This document shows positions 7,831 through 16,900 of a stretch of 20,650 nt of DNA, one piece after another. A model generated the notes under the pieces. That model did not search any database. It saw only the letters and a list, made by a program, of their open reading frames with translations, and had not been told where the DNA came from. This DNA comes from Shewanella sp. (GTDB lineage Bacteria > Pseudomonadota > Gammaproteobacteria > Enterobacterales > Shewanellaceae): assembly GCA_004195335.1 (NCBI GenBank), contig SDWK01000243.1:1-20650 (forward strand), in the 5' to 3' direction. A program made the position numbers and the translations under genes. Within the stretch, counting starts at the first letter, position 1. The number at the start of each line of letters is the position of its first letter.

Positions 7831-8832
7831 TCACTGCCAGGTACGTTCATAGGCGCCCAGTGTCGTGGTCTGCCCTTCGGATACTTTAGAGAGCGCTCTG
7901 TCCCACTCAGCTTGCGTTTGATAATTTTGTGGGTCTCTGAGATAGGTATCAATGGCATTGCGCCATACTTTAGTGACCTGTTCTACATAGGCTGGGCTAC
8001 GTTGTCTGCCTTCAATTTTTAACGATACGACATTTGCCTTGGCCAATTCTGGCAGTAGGCTCAGGGTATTGAGGCTGGTTGGCGATTCGAGCAGATATGA
8101 CGGGGCATTGTCATGCTCGGTGATGTAGCGGCCCTTACAGACGACGGGATAACCCATCTGTTCATCTATGCCTGACTTATCGATCAATACCTCGTTCAGA
8201 CGAGTTAATCTATCGGTCCCCTCTTCCTGCCATCGTACATGCTTTGCCGGAGAGCAAGAGCCGCCAGTATTCGGAGATTGGCCAGTGACGTAAGATGAAA
8301 GGTGACAACGGCCTTCGGCCATAATACACAGGCTGCCAAAGGCGAACACTTCGAGATCAACCGGGGTAACTTTAGCGAGATCTCTCACCTGTTTCATCGA
8401 CAACACTCGTGGTAAAACGGCGCGCTCGATATTGAACTCCTCTTTGTAGAGCTGCAATGCGCCCAGATTGGTGGCACTGGCCTGAACCGAGAGATGAAGA
8501 GGCAGGTGAGGATAGTGGCTATGGGCGTAATCGAGAAGTGACAAGTCAGCCACAATTAAGGCATCGATCCCTGTATTGGCCGCAATATCTACCGCGTCAT
8601 ACCAACGCTTTTCTTCACCCGGTTTTGGAAATGTGTTGATGGTGAGGAAGATTTTTTTTCCCTGCTTCTTGGTAAATTGTACCGCTTCTTGTAGCTTCTT
8701 CGGGGTAAAGTTCAGCCCCGCGAATGATCTGGCGTTGGTATCATCCTTTAAACCCAAGTAGACGGCATCAGCACCGGCATTCAGTGCCGTTTTCAGTGAT
8801 GCCAAGTTACCTGCTGGACACAGCAGTTCCAT
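7831..8832 (-). CDS. ubiU: UbiU, Fe-S protein of oxygen-independent ubiquinone hydroxylation
   Basis: UbiU forms a heterodimer with UbiV for anaerobic ubiquinone ring hydroxylation in the cytoplasm. I place the start at the ATG at 8832 (protein begins MELLCPAGN, 333 residues) rather than eight codons upstream, because a GGAG site lies eight bases ahead of it and UbiU of E. coli begins the same way. With this start the cluster cysteines fall at C169, C176, C193 and C232, the positions known for E. coli UbiU. Other family blocks are GADAVYLGLKDDTNAR near residue 21, VSVQASATN near 115 and KIEGRQRSPAYV near 275. It is the first gene of the ubiUV operon and is divergent from ubiT across 174 bases. 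Confidence 0.94.
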   Translation of the reverse strand: MELLCPAGNLASLKTALNAGADAVYLGLKDDTNARSFAGLNFTPKKLQEAVQFTKKQGKKIFLTINTFPKPGEEKRWYDAVDIAANTGIDALIVADLSLLDYAHSHYPHLPLHLSVQASATNLGALQLYKEEFNIERAVLPRVLSMKQVRDLAKVTPVDLEVFAFGSLCIMAEGRCHLSSYVTGQSPNTGGSCSPAKHVRWQEEGTDRLTRLNEVLIDKSGIDEQMGYPVVCKGRYITEHDNAPSYLLESPTSLNTLSLLPELAKANVVSLKIEGRQRSPAYVEQVTKVWRNAIDTYLRDPQNYQTQAEWDRALSKVSEGQTTTLGAYERTWQ

Positions 8833-8897
8833 ATTCTTGCTCCGAAATACTCCCAAAATAAGAAAATGGATTTTAAAAGGGAATGGATATCGAATAC

Positions 8898-8911
8898 TTG
8901 ATATAAAACAT
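8898..8911. promoter_or_regulatory. Weak FNR-like site between ubiU and ubiT
   Basis: TTGAT-ataa-AACAT has one perfect half-site of the FNR consensus TTGAT-N4-ATCAA and three of five matches in the other. It lies midway in the ubiU/ubiT divergent region, where oxygen control is expected since the E. coli ubiUVT genes respond to FNR. A second palindrome-like sequence, TTTGTGATCATAAA (8913-8926), adjoins it. Both are guesses from inspection. Confidence 0.25.
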
Positions 8912-9006
8912 GTTTGTGATCATAAATTTTGGTTAAAATTATTTTCTTTTTAACTCTCCTGTTGTAGGTAGAGCGATGACTTCCTATATTAAGGATCGAG
9001 ATTGAT

Positions 9007-9519
9007 ATGCAAACACCACTTCTGGGCAATGTAGCCAATCAGCTGTTAGAGCTGGGTCCAAAGCTTGTTCGCAGGCCACTAGCTTTAGTTCCTTTTCGAT
9101 TAAAGGCGGATCTGCTGGAACGCTTACTCGGCATACTGCTTGCTGAACAAGCCGAAGATGAAGAGCTAGATTTTCTTAAGGGTAATTGGGTCGCCATACG
9201 GGTTGAAGATATGGGACTCGAATTTGAGGTCAGTTTCGATGGCCGTTGGCTGGTTCGTCAACCCGAAAAAGCCGAAGTGACATTTTCCGGTCAATCTAAA
9301 GAGTTGCTATTGATCGCAGCGGGTAAAGAAGATCCCGATACCTTGTTTTTTCAACGAAAATTATCTATCGAAGGTGACACTGAGCTAGGGCTTGAGATCA
9401 AAAACCTGCTGCTCAGTATCGAATTCGATACCATGCCCTCTCCAATAAGACACAGCATCGAGAAGTTGGCACAGCTTATTCAGCAGTTACAGCTCAAGGC
9501 AAACCCCGAAACGGCTTAA
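9007..9519 (+). CDS. ubiT: UbiT, SCP2-domain accessory factor for anaerobic ubiquinone synthesis
   Basis: This 170-residue protein is an SCP2 sterol-carrier-like protein (YhbT/UbiT). In E. coli UbiT is the lipid-binding accessory factor of the O2-independent ubiquinone pathway, a counterpart of UbiJ in the aerobic pathway. The family hallmark blocks DPDTLFFQRKLSIEGDTELG (about residues 108-127) and LLSIEFDTMP (about 135-144) are present, and a hydrophobic SCP2 core precedes them. Length is close to E. coli UbiT. The ATG at 9007 has AAGGA eleven bases ahead (8991-8995), slightly far. It is divergent from ubiU, so the three genes share one regulatory region. Confidence 0.92.
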   Translation: MQTPLLGNVANQLLELGPKLVRRPLALVPFRLKADLLERLLGILLAEQAEDEELDFLKGNWVAIRVEDMGLEFEVSFDGRWLVRQPEKAEVTFSGQSKELLLIAAGKEDPDTLFFQRKLSIEGDTELGLEIKNLLLSIEFDTMPSPIRHSIEKLAQLIQQLQLKANPETA

Positions 9520-9540
9520 TTTTCATGAGTTGAAACAACT

Positions 9541-9565
9541 GAACCCTTTGGTTCCATTTTTATTA
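9541..9565 (+). terminator. Possible weak terminator after ubiT
   Basis: GAACC-CTTT-GGTTC (9541-9554) followed by CCATTTTTATT forms a short five-pair hairpin with a T-rich tail about 20 bases after the ubiT stop. The stem is short, so confidence is low. Confidence 0.35.
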
Positions 9566-9587
9566 TGTCAATTTCGAGCAGTCTTTA

Positions 9588-9648
9588 GCATCGGCATCTA
9601 TTTCACCTGAACATTTCGCTGTGGGTGTGACTTTTTGCATGCCGATGC
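9588..9648. repeat. Perfect 10-bp inverted repeat upstream of the hypX-like gene
   Basis: GCATCGGCAT (9588-9597) and ATGCCGATGC (9639-9648) are exact reverse complements 41 bases apart, with a smaller CACC/GGTG pairing between them. The pair lies 66-126 bases ahead of the hypX-like start. It could be a two-site operator, a leader hairpin or a late terminator for ubiT (a T-rich stretch follows at 9655-9660). Confidence 0.5.
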
Positions 9649-9713
9649 ATCTGAATCTTTTTATCTTCTTTGATTATCTTCATTCTCTAAATTGGGAATA
9701 AGTTGGGAACCTT

Positions 9714-11480
9714 ATGCGTGTTTTGTTATTGGTAACGGCATTTAATGGATTAACTCAGCGTGTGTTTGAGCAGCTCAGGCTTCAGAGTCATGAAGTGAGA
9801 GTGATATTTTCCGGGTGTGATGACGAGATCCGTGACCTTGTTAGCGTATTTCGTCCGGATATCATTCTCTGCCCGTTTCTAAAGCAGCGGATCGCAGACG
9901 ACATCTGGAATGAACATCTTTGTATCATCATTCATCCGGGGATCACTGGCGATCGTGGTCCCTCATCACTGGATTGGGCCATTTTAAATCGTGAAAGTGA
10001 GTGGGGAGTGACTGCATTACAAGCCGATAGTGAAATGGACGCCGGAGATATCTGGTCGACGGTGAACTTTCCTATGCGCGCGGCTTCCAAAGCGAGCCTC
10101 TACCGTCAGGAAGTGACTAAGATGGCCGCTCATTTAGTCGATGAGATCATCGACCTGTTTACACTGCGGGCGGATACTCTCCAATCAAATCCGTTAAGTA
10201 CCAGGTTTAAGCCACAAGCCTTAGATTATTCTCGAGCCGATGTAAAAGGAGCACTGCGACCACTGCTCAAGCAGTCTCAGCGGGCGATAGATTGGTCTGG
10301 AGACAGTACTCAAACCGTTTTGGATAAAATTCGCGCCGCAGATAGTTTTCCTGGCGTATTGGATGAATTTTGTGGCCAGCCGGTTTATCTTTATGGTGCT
10401 CATAGTGAAGGAGCTCTGAAAGGGAATATACCTAAACAGATCTTAGGTCAGCGCCAGGGGGCCATCTGTGTTGCGACAATCGACGGGGCAGTGTGGATCA
10501 GCCATTTGAAACGACAAAAGATAGAGTCTCATTCTTTTATTAAGTTACCTGCAACTTGGGTGTTGAATAAGGCAATTGAAACTGTTCCTGAATTAGGTCT
10601 GAAGGTGTTACCCGATAACATGACAGATACGTTCTCAGAGATAACTTATAGTGAGTCGGGAAGCGTCGGCTATCTGTATTTCAATTTTCACAATGGCGCC
10701 ATGGGAATAGAGCAATGTTATCGCTTACTCGAGGCCTATGAGGCGGCGCTTGCACGAGATACTCGGGTATTGGTGCTTATGGGGGGCGATGATTTTTTCT
10801 CTAATGGTATTCACCTCAATCATATTGAGGCGTCAGAAGATAAAGCCGAATCATCATGGTTAAATATCAATGCCATAGACGATCTCATTAAAGCCATATT
10901 GGAAACACGCAACAAGATCACTGTCGCAGCCGTTAGAAATAATGCCGGCGCCGGTGGCGCAATGATGGCCTTGGCCTGTGATTATATTTTTTCCCGCGAC
11001 GGCGTGGTGCTTAATCCACATTACAAAGCTATGGGGCTATACGGCTCCGAGTATTGGACCTATACACTTCCCAATAGAGTCGGCATGGAGAAGGCGGTGG
11101 TGTTGACCGAATCCTGTTTACCTCTGGGAGCCCAAGCCGCTGCCAATATCGGTTTTGTTGATGCCGTTTTCCCTGGAGATTTAACCGCCTACCAGTTTGA
11201 GCTGAACAAGCATGTCACCGATATTGCTGCCGACTATCAATTTGAGCAACTGCTAGAAAATAAGCTACAAAGACGGGACCGGGATGAGGCCGAGAAGCCG
11301 TTGGCTGCATACCGTCAAGAGGAGTTACTTCAGATGGAGCTGTGCTTCTGGGGAGAAGACGCAAAATATCACGCCAAGCGCTATAATTTTGTCCATAAAG
11401 TTAGTTGTGGCAGAACACCCACTAATCTTAAACATGGCTTCAACACGCTAGAGGTGAAGGCAAGTTCGCTACCCGTTTAA
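9714..11480 (+). CDS. hypX: HypX/HoxX-like protein: formyl-THF-type domain fused to enoyl-CoA-hydratase-type domain
   Basis: The 588-residue product has the two-domain build of HypX (HoxX). In characterised HypX the N-terminal half takes a formyl group from formyl-tetrahydrofolate and the C-terminal half releases CO from formyl-CoA; the CO becomes the ligand of the NiFe-hydrogenase active site. Residues 1-160 form the formyltransferase-like domain with IHPGITGDRGPSSLDWAI (73-90) and EMDAGD (107-112). Residues 165-290 resemble a formyltransferase C-terminal domain. Residues 310-490 are crotonase-like, with FFSNGIHLN (361-369), NAGAGGAMMALACD (410-423) and GVVLNPHYKAMGLYGSEYWT (430-449), all strongly HypX-like. 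The Asn usual two residues before the catalytic His in formyltransferases is Ile72 here; I believe HypX proteins commonly lack it. No hydrogenase or other hyp gene is in the window. ATG at 9714, ribosome site GGGAA. Confidence 0.85.
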   Translation: MRVLLLVTAFNGLTQRVFEQLRLQSHEVRVIFSGCDDEIRDLVSVFRPDIILCPFLKQRIADDIWNEHLCIIIHPGITGDRGPSSLDWAILNRESEWGVTALQADSEMDAGDIWSTVNFPMRAASKASLYRQEVTKMAAHLVDEIIDLFTLRADTLQSNPLSTRFKPQALDYSRADVKGALRPLLKQSQRAIDWSGDSTQTVLDKIRAADSFPGVLDEFCGQPVYLYGAHSEGALKGNIPKQILGQRQGAICVATIDGAVWISHLKRQKIESHSFIKLPATWVLNKAIETVPELGLKVLPDNMTDTFSEITYSESGSVGYLYFNFHNGAMGIEQCYRLLEAYEAALARDTRVLVLMGGDDFFSNGIHLNHIEASEDKAESSWLNINAIDDLIKAILETRNKITVAAVRNNAGAGGAMMALACDYIFSRDGVVLNPHYKAMGLYGSEYWTYTLPNRVGMEKAVVLTESCLPLGAQAAANIGFVDAVFPGDLTAYQFELNKHVTDIAADYQFEQLLENKLQRRDRDEAEKPLAAYRQEELLQMELCFWGEDAKYHAKRYNFVHKVSCGRTPTNLKHGFNTLEVKASSLPV

Positions 11481-11789
11481 AATCGTTAGGGTCAATTGTC
11501 CGTTTCAGCTATCGGTTGCGGTTATCTAATACCAATTGGTATTGGCATTAAGGCCATATGCTTCACAGTTCCAGGTTCTCTCTCTTTGCCGAGAGAGGCT
11601 AAGTGGTACGATGCAATGTTAAGGCTATGTTGGGGTTGTTGTTTTTGTTGTTGCACTATCTTGTGTGAATGATGAGCCTCATCTCTCCGTCTTTCGGGGG
11701 GGAGTAACCACTATCTAGCGGTCATTGGTGATACGAGTGATTTTCTATCAAAGTTATCAAACAGATAAAAGCAATTGAGAGCACGCTAT
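11481..11789. other. Gap between hypX-like and acyl-CoA dehydrogenase genes
   Basis: No gene is seen here. It holds the palindrome ATACCAATTGGTAT (11529-11542), a hairpin CTCTCTC (11578-11584) / GAGAGAG (11591-11597) without a T tract, and no clear promoter. Whether the flanking genes share a transcript cannot be decided from the sequence. Confidence 0.6.
11529..11542. repeat. Solo palindrome matching the MITE termini
   Basis: ATACCAATTGGTAT is a perfect 14-base palindrome. Its halves equal the outer ends of the MITE-like repeat found at 3958-4221 (ATACCAAT...ATTGGTAT). It may be a remnant or a minimal relative of that element, or a chance binding site. Confidence 0.5.
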
Positions 11790-13592
11790 ATGAAACAGGC
11801 TGAACACACCCAAAACAGTCAAGCAAGCAAGGCCGATTCCAACTCCTCTTTCACACATCCGCTTCCTACTTCGAACGGAACAGTGGATAGACGAACCGTT
11901 ATCTTGAATCCAAAGCTTGAAAATTATGACCACCTAGATCCTCGCTCAAAAGCCTTGATTAAAAAGACGATTGCGTTTTTTGAGAATCGGGGCAAGGCTA
12001 GACTCAAAGCCGATGACCATGAGCGAACCTGGTATGCCGACTTTCTCGATTTCGAGAAAAAAGAACAGCTGTTTGCCACTTTCCTGACTCCAGAAGGCTA
12101 CGGCGGCGAAGAGGTTCGTTGGGACACCTTTCGTAACTGTGCGCTCAACGAAGTACTAGGCTTCTATGGTTTGGCTCATTGGTATACTTGGCAGGTTTCG
12201 ATACTCGGTTTAGCGCCTATCTGGATAAGTCACAATGAAGAGGCAAAGCAACGTGCGGCAAAGCTATTAAATGAGGGGGGGATCTTTGCTTTTGGCTTGT
12301 CAGAAAAAGAACACGGCGCCGATATCTACTCCACAGATATGTGTCTCACCCGACAAGATGATGGCTCCTACCTGGCCAACGGCAGTAAATATTATATCGG
12401 TAACGGCAACAAGGCGGCATTGGTGTCAACCTTTGGCAAGCTCACGGGCACCGATGAGTATGTTTTCTTCGTCGCCGACTCTCAACATCCAAATTACGAG
12501 TTAGTGCAAAACGTCGTTAACTCTCAAAACTATGTCGCCGAATATCGTCTCAATAATTATCCTATCGCTCAAGCGGATATATTAGCGACGGGTCGTGATG
12601 CATGGGATATGGCGCTCAATACCGTCAATGTCGGCAAATTTAATCTGGGCTGGGCTTCGATCGGTATCTGTTCACATGCTTATTATGAAGCGATAAATCA
12701 TGCATCCAGCAGGCGATTGTTTGACCATTACGTTACCGACTTTGTCCATATTAAGCAGCTGTTTATCGACTCCTACGCCCGTTTGAGTGCCATGAAACTG
12801 TTTGCCCAACGGGGTGTGGATTACATGCGATGTGCCAACCCGGATGATCGCCGTTACCTCTTATTCACCCCTATGGTTAAGATGAAAGTAACCACACAAG
12901 GAGAGGAGGTGGTTAACGCACTGTGGGATGTTATGGCCGCCAAAGGGTTTGAGAAGAACATGTATTTCGAGATGGCGGTGAGAGATATTCGGGCATTGCC
13001 AAAGCTTGAGGGGACTGTTCACGTCAATATGGCTCTTATCTTGAAGTTTATGGCTAATTATTTCTTTAAGCCAGCCGTGTATCCTGAGACTCCGACGATG
13101 GATGAGCCGGTCAATGATACATTTCTGTTTAATCAGGGCGCGACTAAAGGGCTGGGTAAGACTCGATTCCATGATTACCGTAAGGTCTATAATGGCGTTA
13201 ACCTGCCCAATGTAAATATCTTTAAAAAGCAGATCCGGTTATTAAAAATACTGCTTATGGCTGCCAAGCCGAGTAAGGAGCAGAGCAAAGATTTCGATTT
13301 TCTGCTGATCTTGGGTGAGCTCTTCACTCTTGTGGTTTATGGCCAGCTTATTTTAGAGAACGCGAAGATAAAGTGGATAGAGGATGACCTTATAGAGCAG
13401 ATCTTCGATTTTATGGTGCGTGACTTTTCAAAATTTGCGCTGCAACTGAGTCAAAAAGGCAGCGCTACCCGTGTGCAACAGATGATATGTAATCGAATGA
13501 TTAAGCGCCCGGCTGTCGATGAAGCACGTAATACCCGAGTGTGGGAAAACTACGTCTATACCATGAAAGATCAATATGAGATGAATCCGTAA
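11790..13592 (+). CDS. Acyl-CoA dehydrogenase family protein, substrate unknown
   Basis: The 600-residue protein has an acyl-CoA dehydrogenase core, a flavoenzyme fold that makes alpha,beta-unsaturated acyl thioesters. Seen: an N-terminal helical region (about 45-160), a middle beta domain with FAFGLSEKEHGADIYSTD (167-184, replacing the usual LTEP..GSD block) and NGSKYYIGNG (197-206), and a C-terminal helical domain with AVRDIRALPKLEGT (396-409), whose E407 sits where many family members have the catalytic base. About 190 residues follow this motif, making it longer than the usual 380-400. I chose the ATG at 11790 over a TTG five codons upstream because GAGAG lies eight bases ahead of it. The first 40 residues are polar and low in structure. 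It follows the hypX-like gene on the same strand, a linkage that may be functional. No signal peptide is seen. Confidence 0.82.
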   Translation: MKQAEHTQNSQASKADSNSSFTHPLPTSNGTVDRRTVILNPKLENYDHLDPRSKALIKKTIAFFENRGKARLKADDHERTWYADFLDFEKKEQLFATFLTPEGYGGEEVRWDTFRNCALNEVLGFYGLAHWYTWQVSILGLAPIWISHNEEAKQRAAKLLNEGGIFAFGLSEKEHGADIYSTDMCLTRQDDGSYLANGSKYYIGNGNKAALVSTFGKLTGTDEYVFFVADSQHPNYELVQNVVNSQNYVAEYRLNNYPIAQADILATGRDAWDMALNTVNVGKFNLGWASIGICSHAYYEAINHASSRRLFDHYVTDFVHIKQLFIDSYARLSAMKLFAQRGVDYMRCANPDDRRYLLFTPMVKMKVTTQGEEVVNALWDVMAAKGFEKNMYFEMAVRDIRALPKLEGTVHVNMALILKFMANYFFKPAVYPETPTMDEPVNDTFLFNQGATKGLGKTRFHDYRKVYNGVNLPNVNIFKKQIRLLKILLMAAKPSKEQSKDFDFLLILGELFTLVVYGQLILENAKIKWIEDDLIEQIFDFMVRDFSKFALQLSQKGSATRVQQMICNRMIKRPAVDEARNTRVWENYVYTMKDQYEMNP

Positions 13593-13921
13593 ACTTATCC
13601 CGGCTCGTTTCTGCAGCCTAAAGTTATTGAGGTGATATTTTTCGTAAAAGCCTAAAACCAAGTTATCGTTTGGTTTTAGGCTACGATTATCACTTTGTGA
13701 ACAGCTGATTTAAAGAATTAAAACCATCTATTGGTGAGGCGGTAAAATAAATCCTGAACACTGGGAGATGAATATATATCTTCTGAGTCTATATTCTGCA
13801 CTGCTGCGTATTAATTGACCTCTCTTACCTTAAATCATTAAGCGATATACCTTGATGTGATGCTTGTAAGGCAGACGCTTATATCACTGCTATCCTTAAT
13901 TAAGAAGTATCGAAAGTATTG
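13593..13921. other. Gap between acyl-CoA dehydrogenase gene and c-di-GMP gene
   Basis: Apart from a strong hairpin at 13650-13683, nothing recognisable is seen in this AT-rich stretch. A loose TTGTAA / TGCTAT pair (starting near 13864) might be a promoter for the downstream gene, but the match is poor. Confidence 0.6.
13650..13683. terminator. Long hairpin, probable terminator of the acyl-CoA dehydrogenase gene
   Basis: AGCCTAAAACCAA (13650-13662) pairs perfectly with TTGGTTTTAGGCT (13671-13683) around an eight-base loop. There is no T run after it on the plus strand; the better T stretch (TTTT) follows on the minus strand. Placement 57 bases after the stop codon still favours a terminator. 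Confidence 0.5.
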
Positions 13922-16900
13922 ATGACGCTTTATGCGTCGCAGATATGGACATGGATAGAAGATATGGATATCGAAAAACTAAAGTATCACCTCAGACTCT
14001 TGGCACTGTGTGGCATCTTGTCACTTGTGTATTATCTCTCCGGTCGACTGGGTTTATTGCTGGCATTTGAGCAAGCAGGTGTCAGCCCTGTCTGGCCCCC
14101 TACCGGTATCGCGATTTCGGCTATCCTTATCTTTGGTTACCGGATCTGGCCGGGGATCATGCTCGGGGCTCTACTGGTTAACTTGTCGATAGCGCTACCT
14201 TTTAATGCCGCTATCTTGATAGCCCTGGGTAATACACTCGAAGCCATAGTCGCCGGATATCTACTGATCCGCTACGCCGAACGTTACCCTTTCACTCAGG
14301 TGAACCATAGCGCCTGGTTTGTTGCCATCGCGGTGATAGCCCCCTTGTTCAGCGCGACGATAGGGCTTGTTAGCCTGTCGATGCACAATCTCATCGAGGC
14401 GAGTGAATTTGGCATTGTCTGGTACACCTGGTGGCTTGGGGATGTCGTCGGCGCTCTGGTTATCGTCCCTCTGTTGTTAACTTGGTTTCGACCTCATGAG
14501 TCAATGAGTGAGCCTCTACCTGTCATCGCATTATGGGGGACTGGCTTGGTTAGCCTTGTCCTCGCGTTATTGATCTTTTCTCCTTGGCATACAGAGCTTG
14601 ATCCGCATCAGCTGCTTATTTTTCTGGTATTGCCACTGTTAATCTGGACGGCGCTTCGTTTCTATCACCGTAGCACGACCCTGATGGTGACGGTGTTTTC
14701 AGGTATTGCCATATTAGGAACGCTGGCAGGATATGGTCCATTCGTGATGGAAACACCTATTCAATCTCTGTTGACTTTACAGGCCTCTGTGGGGGCTATC
14801 ATGGTGACTATACTGATACTCATCGCCAGTCAGGAGGAGCGCAAGCGAGTCAATCGGCGATTGTTACAGGTACAGCAAGATTTGGAGGTTAAGGTTGGCC
14901 AGCGGACCCATGAACTCTATACCTCCAATAAACAGCTGGCGTTGGAAGTCACCAGACAGCACCAGTTGGGTGAAACTTTGAAGGCTTTACTCAATGCCAC
15001 TAACTCCACCTCTAATGATCAGTTTCTTCAATTTTGTGTCAAAGATTTAGCCAATGCCTATGGTGCTTATTTTGCCTTTATAGGCATATTTTCCGATAAA
15101 ACCTGCCAGAGCATCAAAACGTTAGCGGTATGGGCTGGAGATAAAGTTGAAGAAAATTTTAGCTATCGTCTCCGTGGTACCCCTTGTGAAGATGCACTGA
15201 ATCATAACGTTGAGCTTGTTTCCAGTCGTGCGGCTCTGCATTATCCGGAAGATAAGTTGTTGAACGAACTCGAGGTCGACAGTTATTTTGGTGCTCCACT
15301 CGTCGCCCCGTCGGGGGAAACCATAGGCATTATCGCCGTCATGGATAAGAAGGCCATGGATATCGAGGAGTGGGTGAAGCCGGTATTGGGATTGTTTGCT
15401 AATCGTGTGGCGCTGGAGTTACAGCGTCAGTCTTCGCAGAAAGAGTTGGAGATGGCGGCCAGTGTTTTCAAAGAGAGTGCTGAGGCGATCGTCATCTGCG
15501 ATAATGAAGACAAGATACTCAGGGTTAACCCTGCATTTTACAAGATCACAGGTTATAGCCAAATTGAGGTGGTCGGGCAATCCCCCCAGCTTTTACAATC
15601 AGACCAACCCATTCAATCAATGGTCCACAATCGTGAGGCTGCACTGAAGAAGAATGATATCTGGCAATGTGAGGTTTCCGGGTATAGAAAGAATGGGGAG
15701 CATTTTCTGAGCTGGCAAACGGTTATTCCGGTGAATGATGAAAATGGCGACACTCAACAGATAATTTATATATTTAGCGATATTACCGAGCGAAAGTTAT
15801 TTGAAGAGCACATCTATAATCTGGCACATCATGACAGCCTTACTCAGTTGCCTAATCGCGTCGCATTTCAATTACAGATGAATACGGCGCTTGAGCGTGC
15901 GAAGCGGTCGAAGACTCAGATGGCGGTAATGTTCATCGATTTAGATCATTTTAAGATGATCAATGATACTTCAGGTCATCCAGTGGGTGATCTGTTGTTG
16001 CAGCAGGTTGCCGAGAGGTTCAAGAGGGCGCTGCGTAAAGAGGATGTGATCTCACGATTCGGTGGTGATGAATTTACAGTATTGCTCTCCAATACCCGAA
16101 CCGAGAATGCCACAACAGTGGTCGCCAGAAAACTATTGGCCTGTTTCTATGAGCCATTTAAGCTGCCTAGTAGTGAGGTGGTGATATCGGCCAGTATAGG
16201 TATTGGAGTGTTTCCCGATAATGGCGATAGTGTCGATAGTTTACTGATGAATGCTGACAGTGCCATGTACAGGGCGAAGGAGAAGGGGCGTAACTGTTTT
16301 CAATTCTATACCAAAGAGATGAATCAATATGCCCAGGAGAGGCTGGAGTTAGAACTAGATTTGAGAAAAGCGTTGGAGCGCGATGAGTTTGTACTCCACT
16401 ATCAGCCTCAATTTGACCCTAATGGACGGATCACCGGTTGTGAGGCGCTCATTCGTTGGCAGCATCCGGATAAAGGCTTACTCTCCCCCGGAGAGTTTAT
16501 CAATATGGCTGAAATTACAGGCTTAATCGTCCCTATAGGTAAATGGGTAATCGATACTGCCTGCATGCAGCACAAGATGTGGCTTTCGCAAGGCTATCCG
16601 GCGCTCAATATTTCAGTCAACCTGTCGGGGAGACAGTTTTTACACCATGACCTTCTCGAGACGGTCAAAAATGCCATTACAACTTCGGGTATTTCCCCCT
16701 CTTGTCTGGAGTTGGAGCTCACCGAAAGTATTATGATGGTGAATGTCGAAGAAACCATACGGACTCTCAATGCCATCAGTTGCTTGGGGATCCATATGTC
16801 GATCGATGATTTCGGTACCGGTTACTCCTCTATGTCATGTTTGAAACGCTTTCCTGTGAATAAGCTGAAAATTGACCAGTCATTCGTGCGTGGCTTACCT

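Noticed and set aside
6939..8832. U32 collagenase-like peptidases
   Set aside because: The Fe-S cysteine pattern, tandem arrangement and neighbouring ubiT identify UbiU and UbiV instead.
8962..8990. TTGTAG-17-TATATT as a ubiT promoter
   Set aside because: Transcription would begin after the AAGGA ribosome site at 8991-8995, and the -35 match is only three of six.
8793..9038. 81-codon minus-strand frame covering the ubiU/ubiT gap
   Set aside because: It overlaps both the ubiU start and the ubiT start in other frames and reads as chance sequence.
11578..11597. CTCTCTC/GAGAGAG hairpin as terminator of the hypX-like gene
   Set aside because: No T run follows on either side, and it is about 100 bases past the stop codon.
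11775..11789. Upstream TTG start of the acyl-CoA dehydrogenase gene
   Set aside because: The GAGAG ribosome site overlaps this TTG and is correctly spaced for the ATG at 11790.
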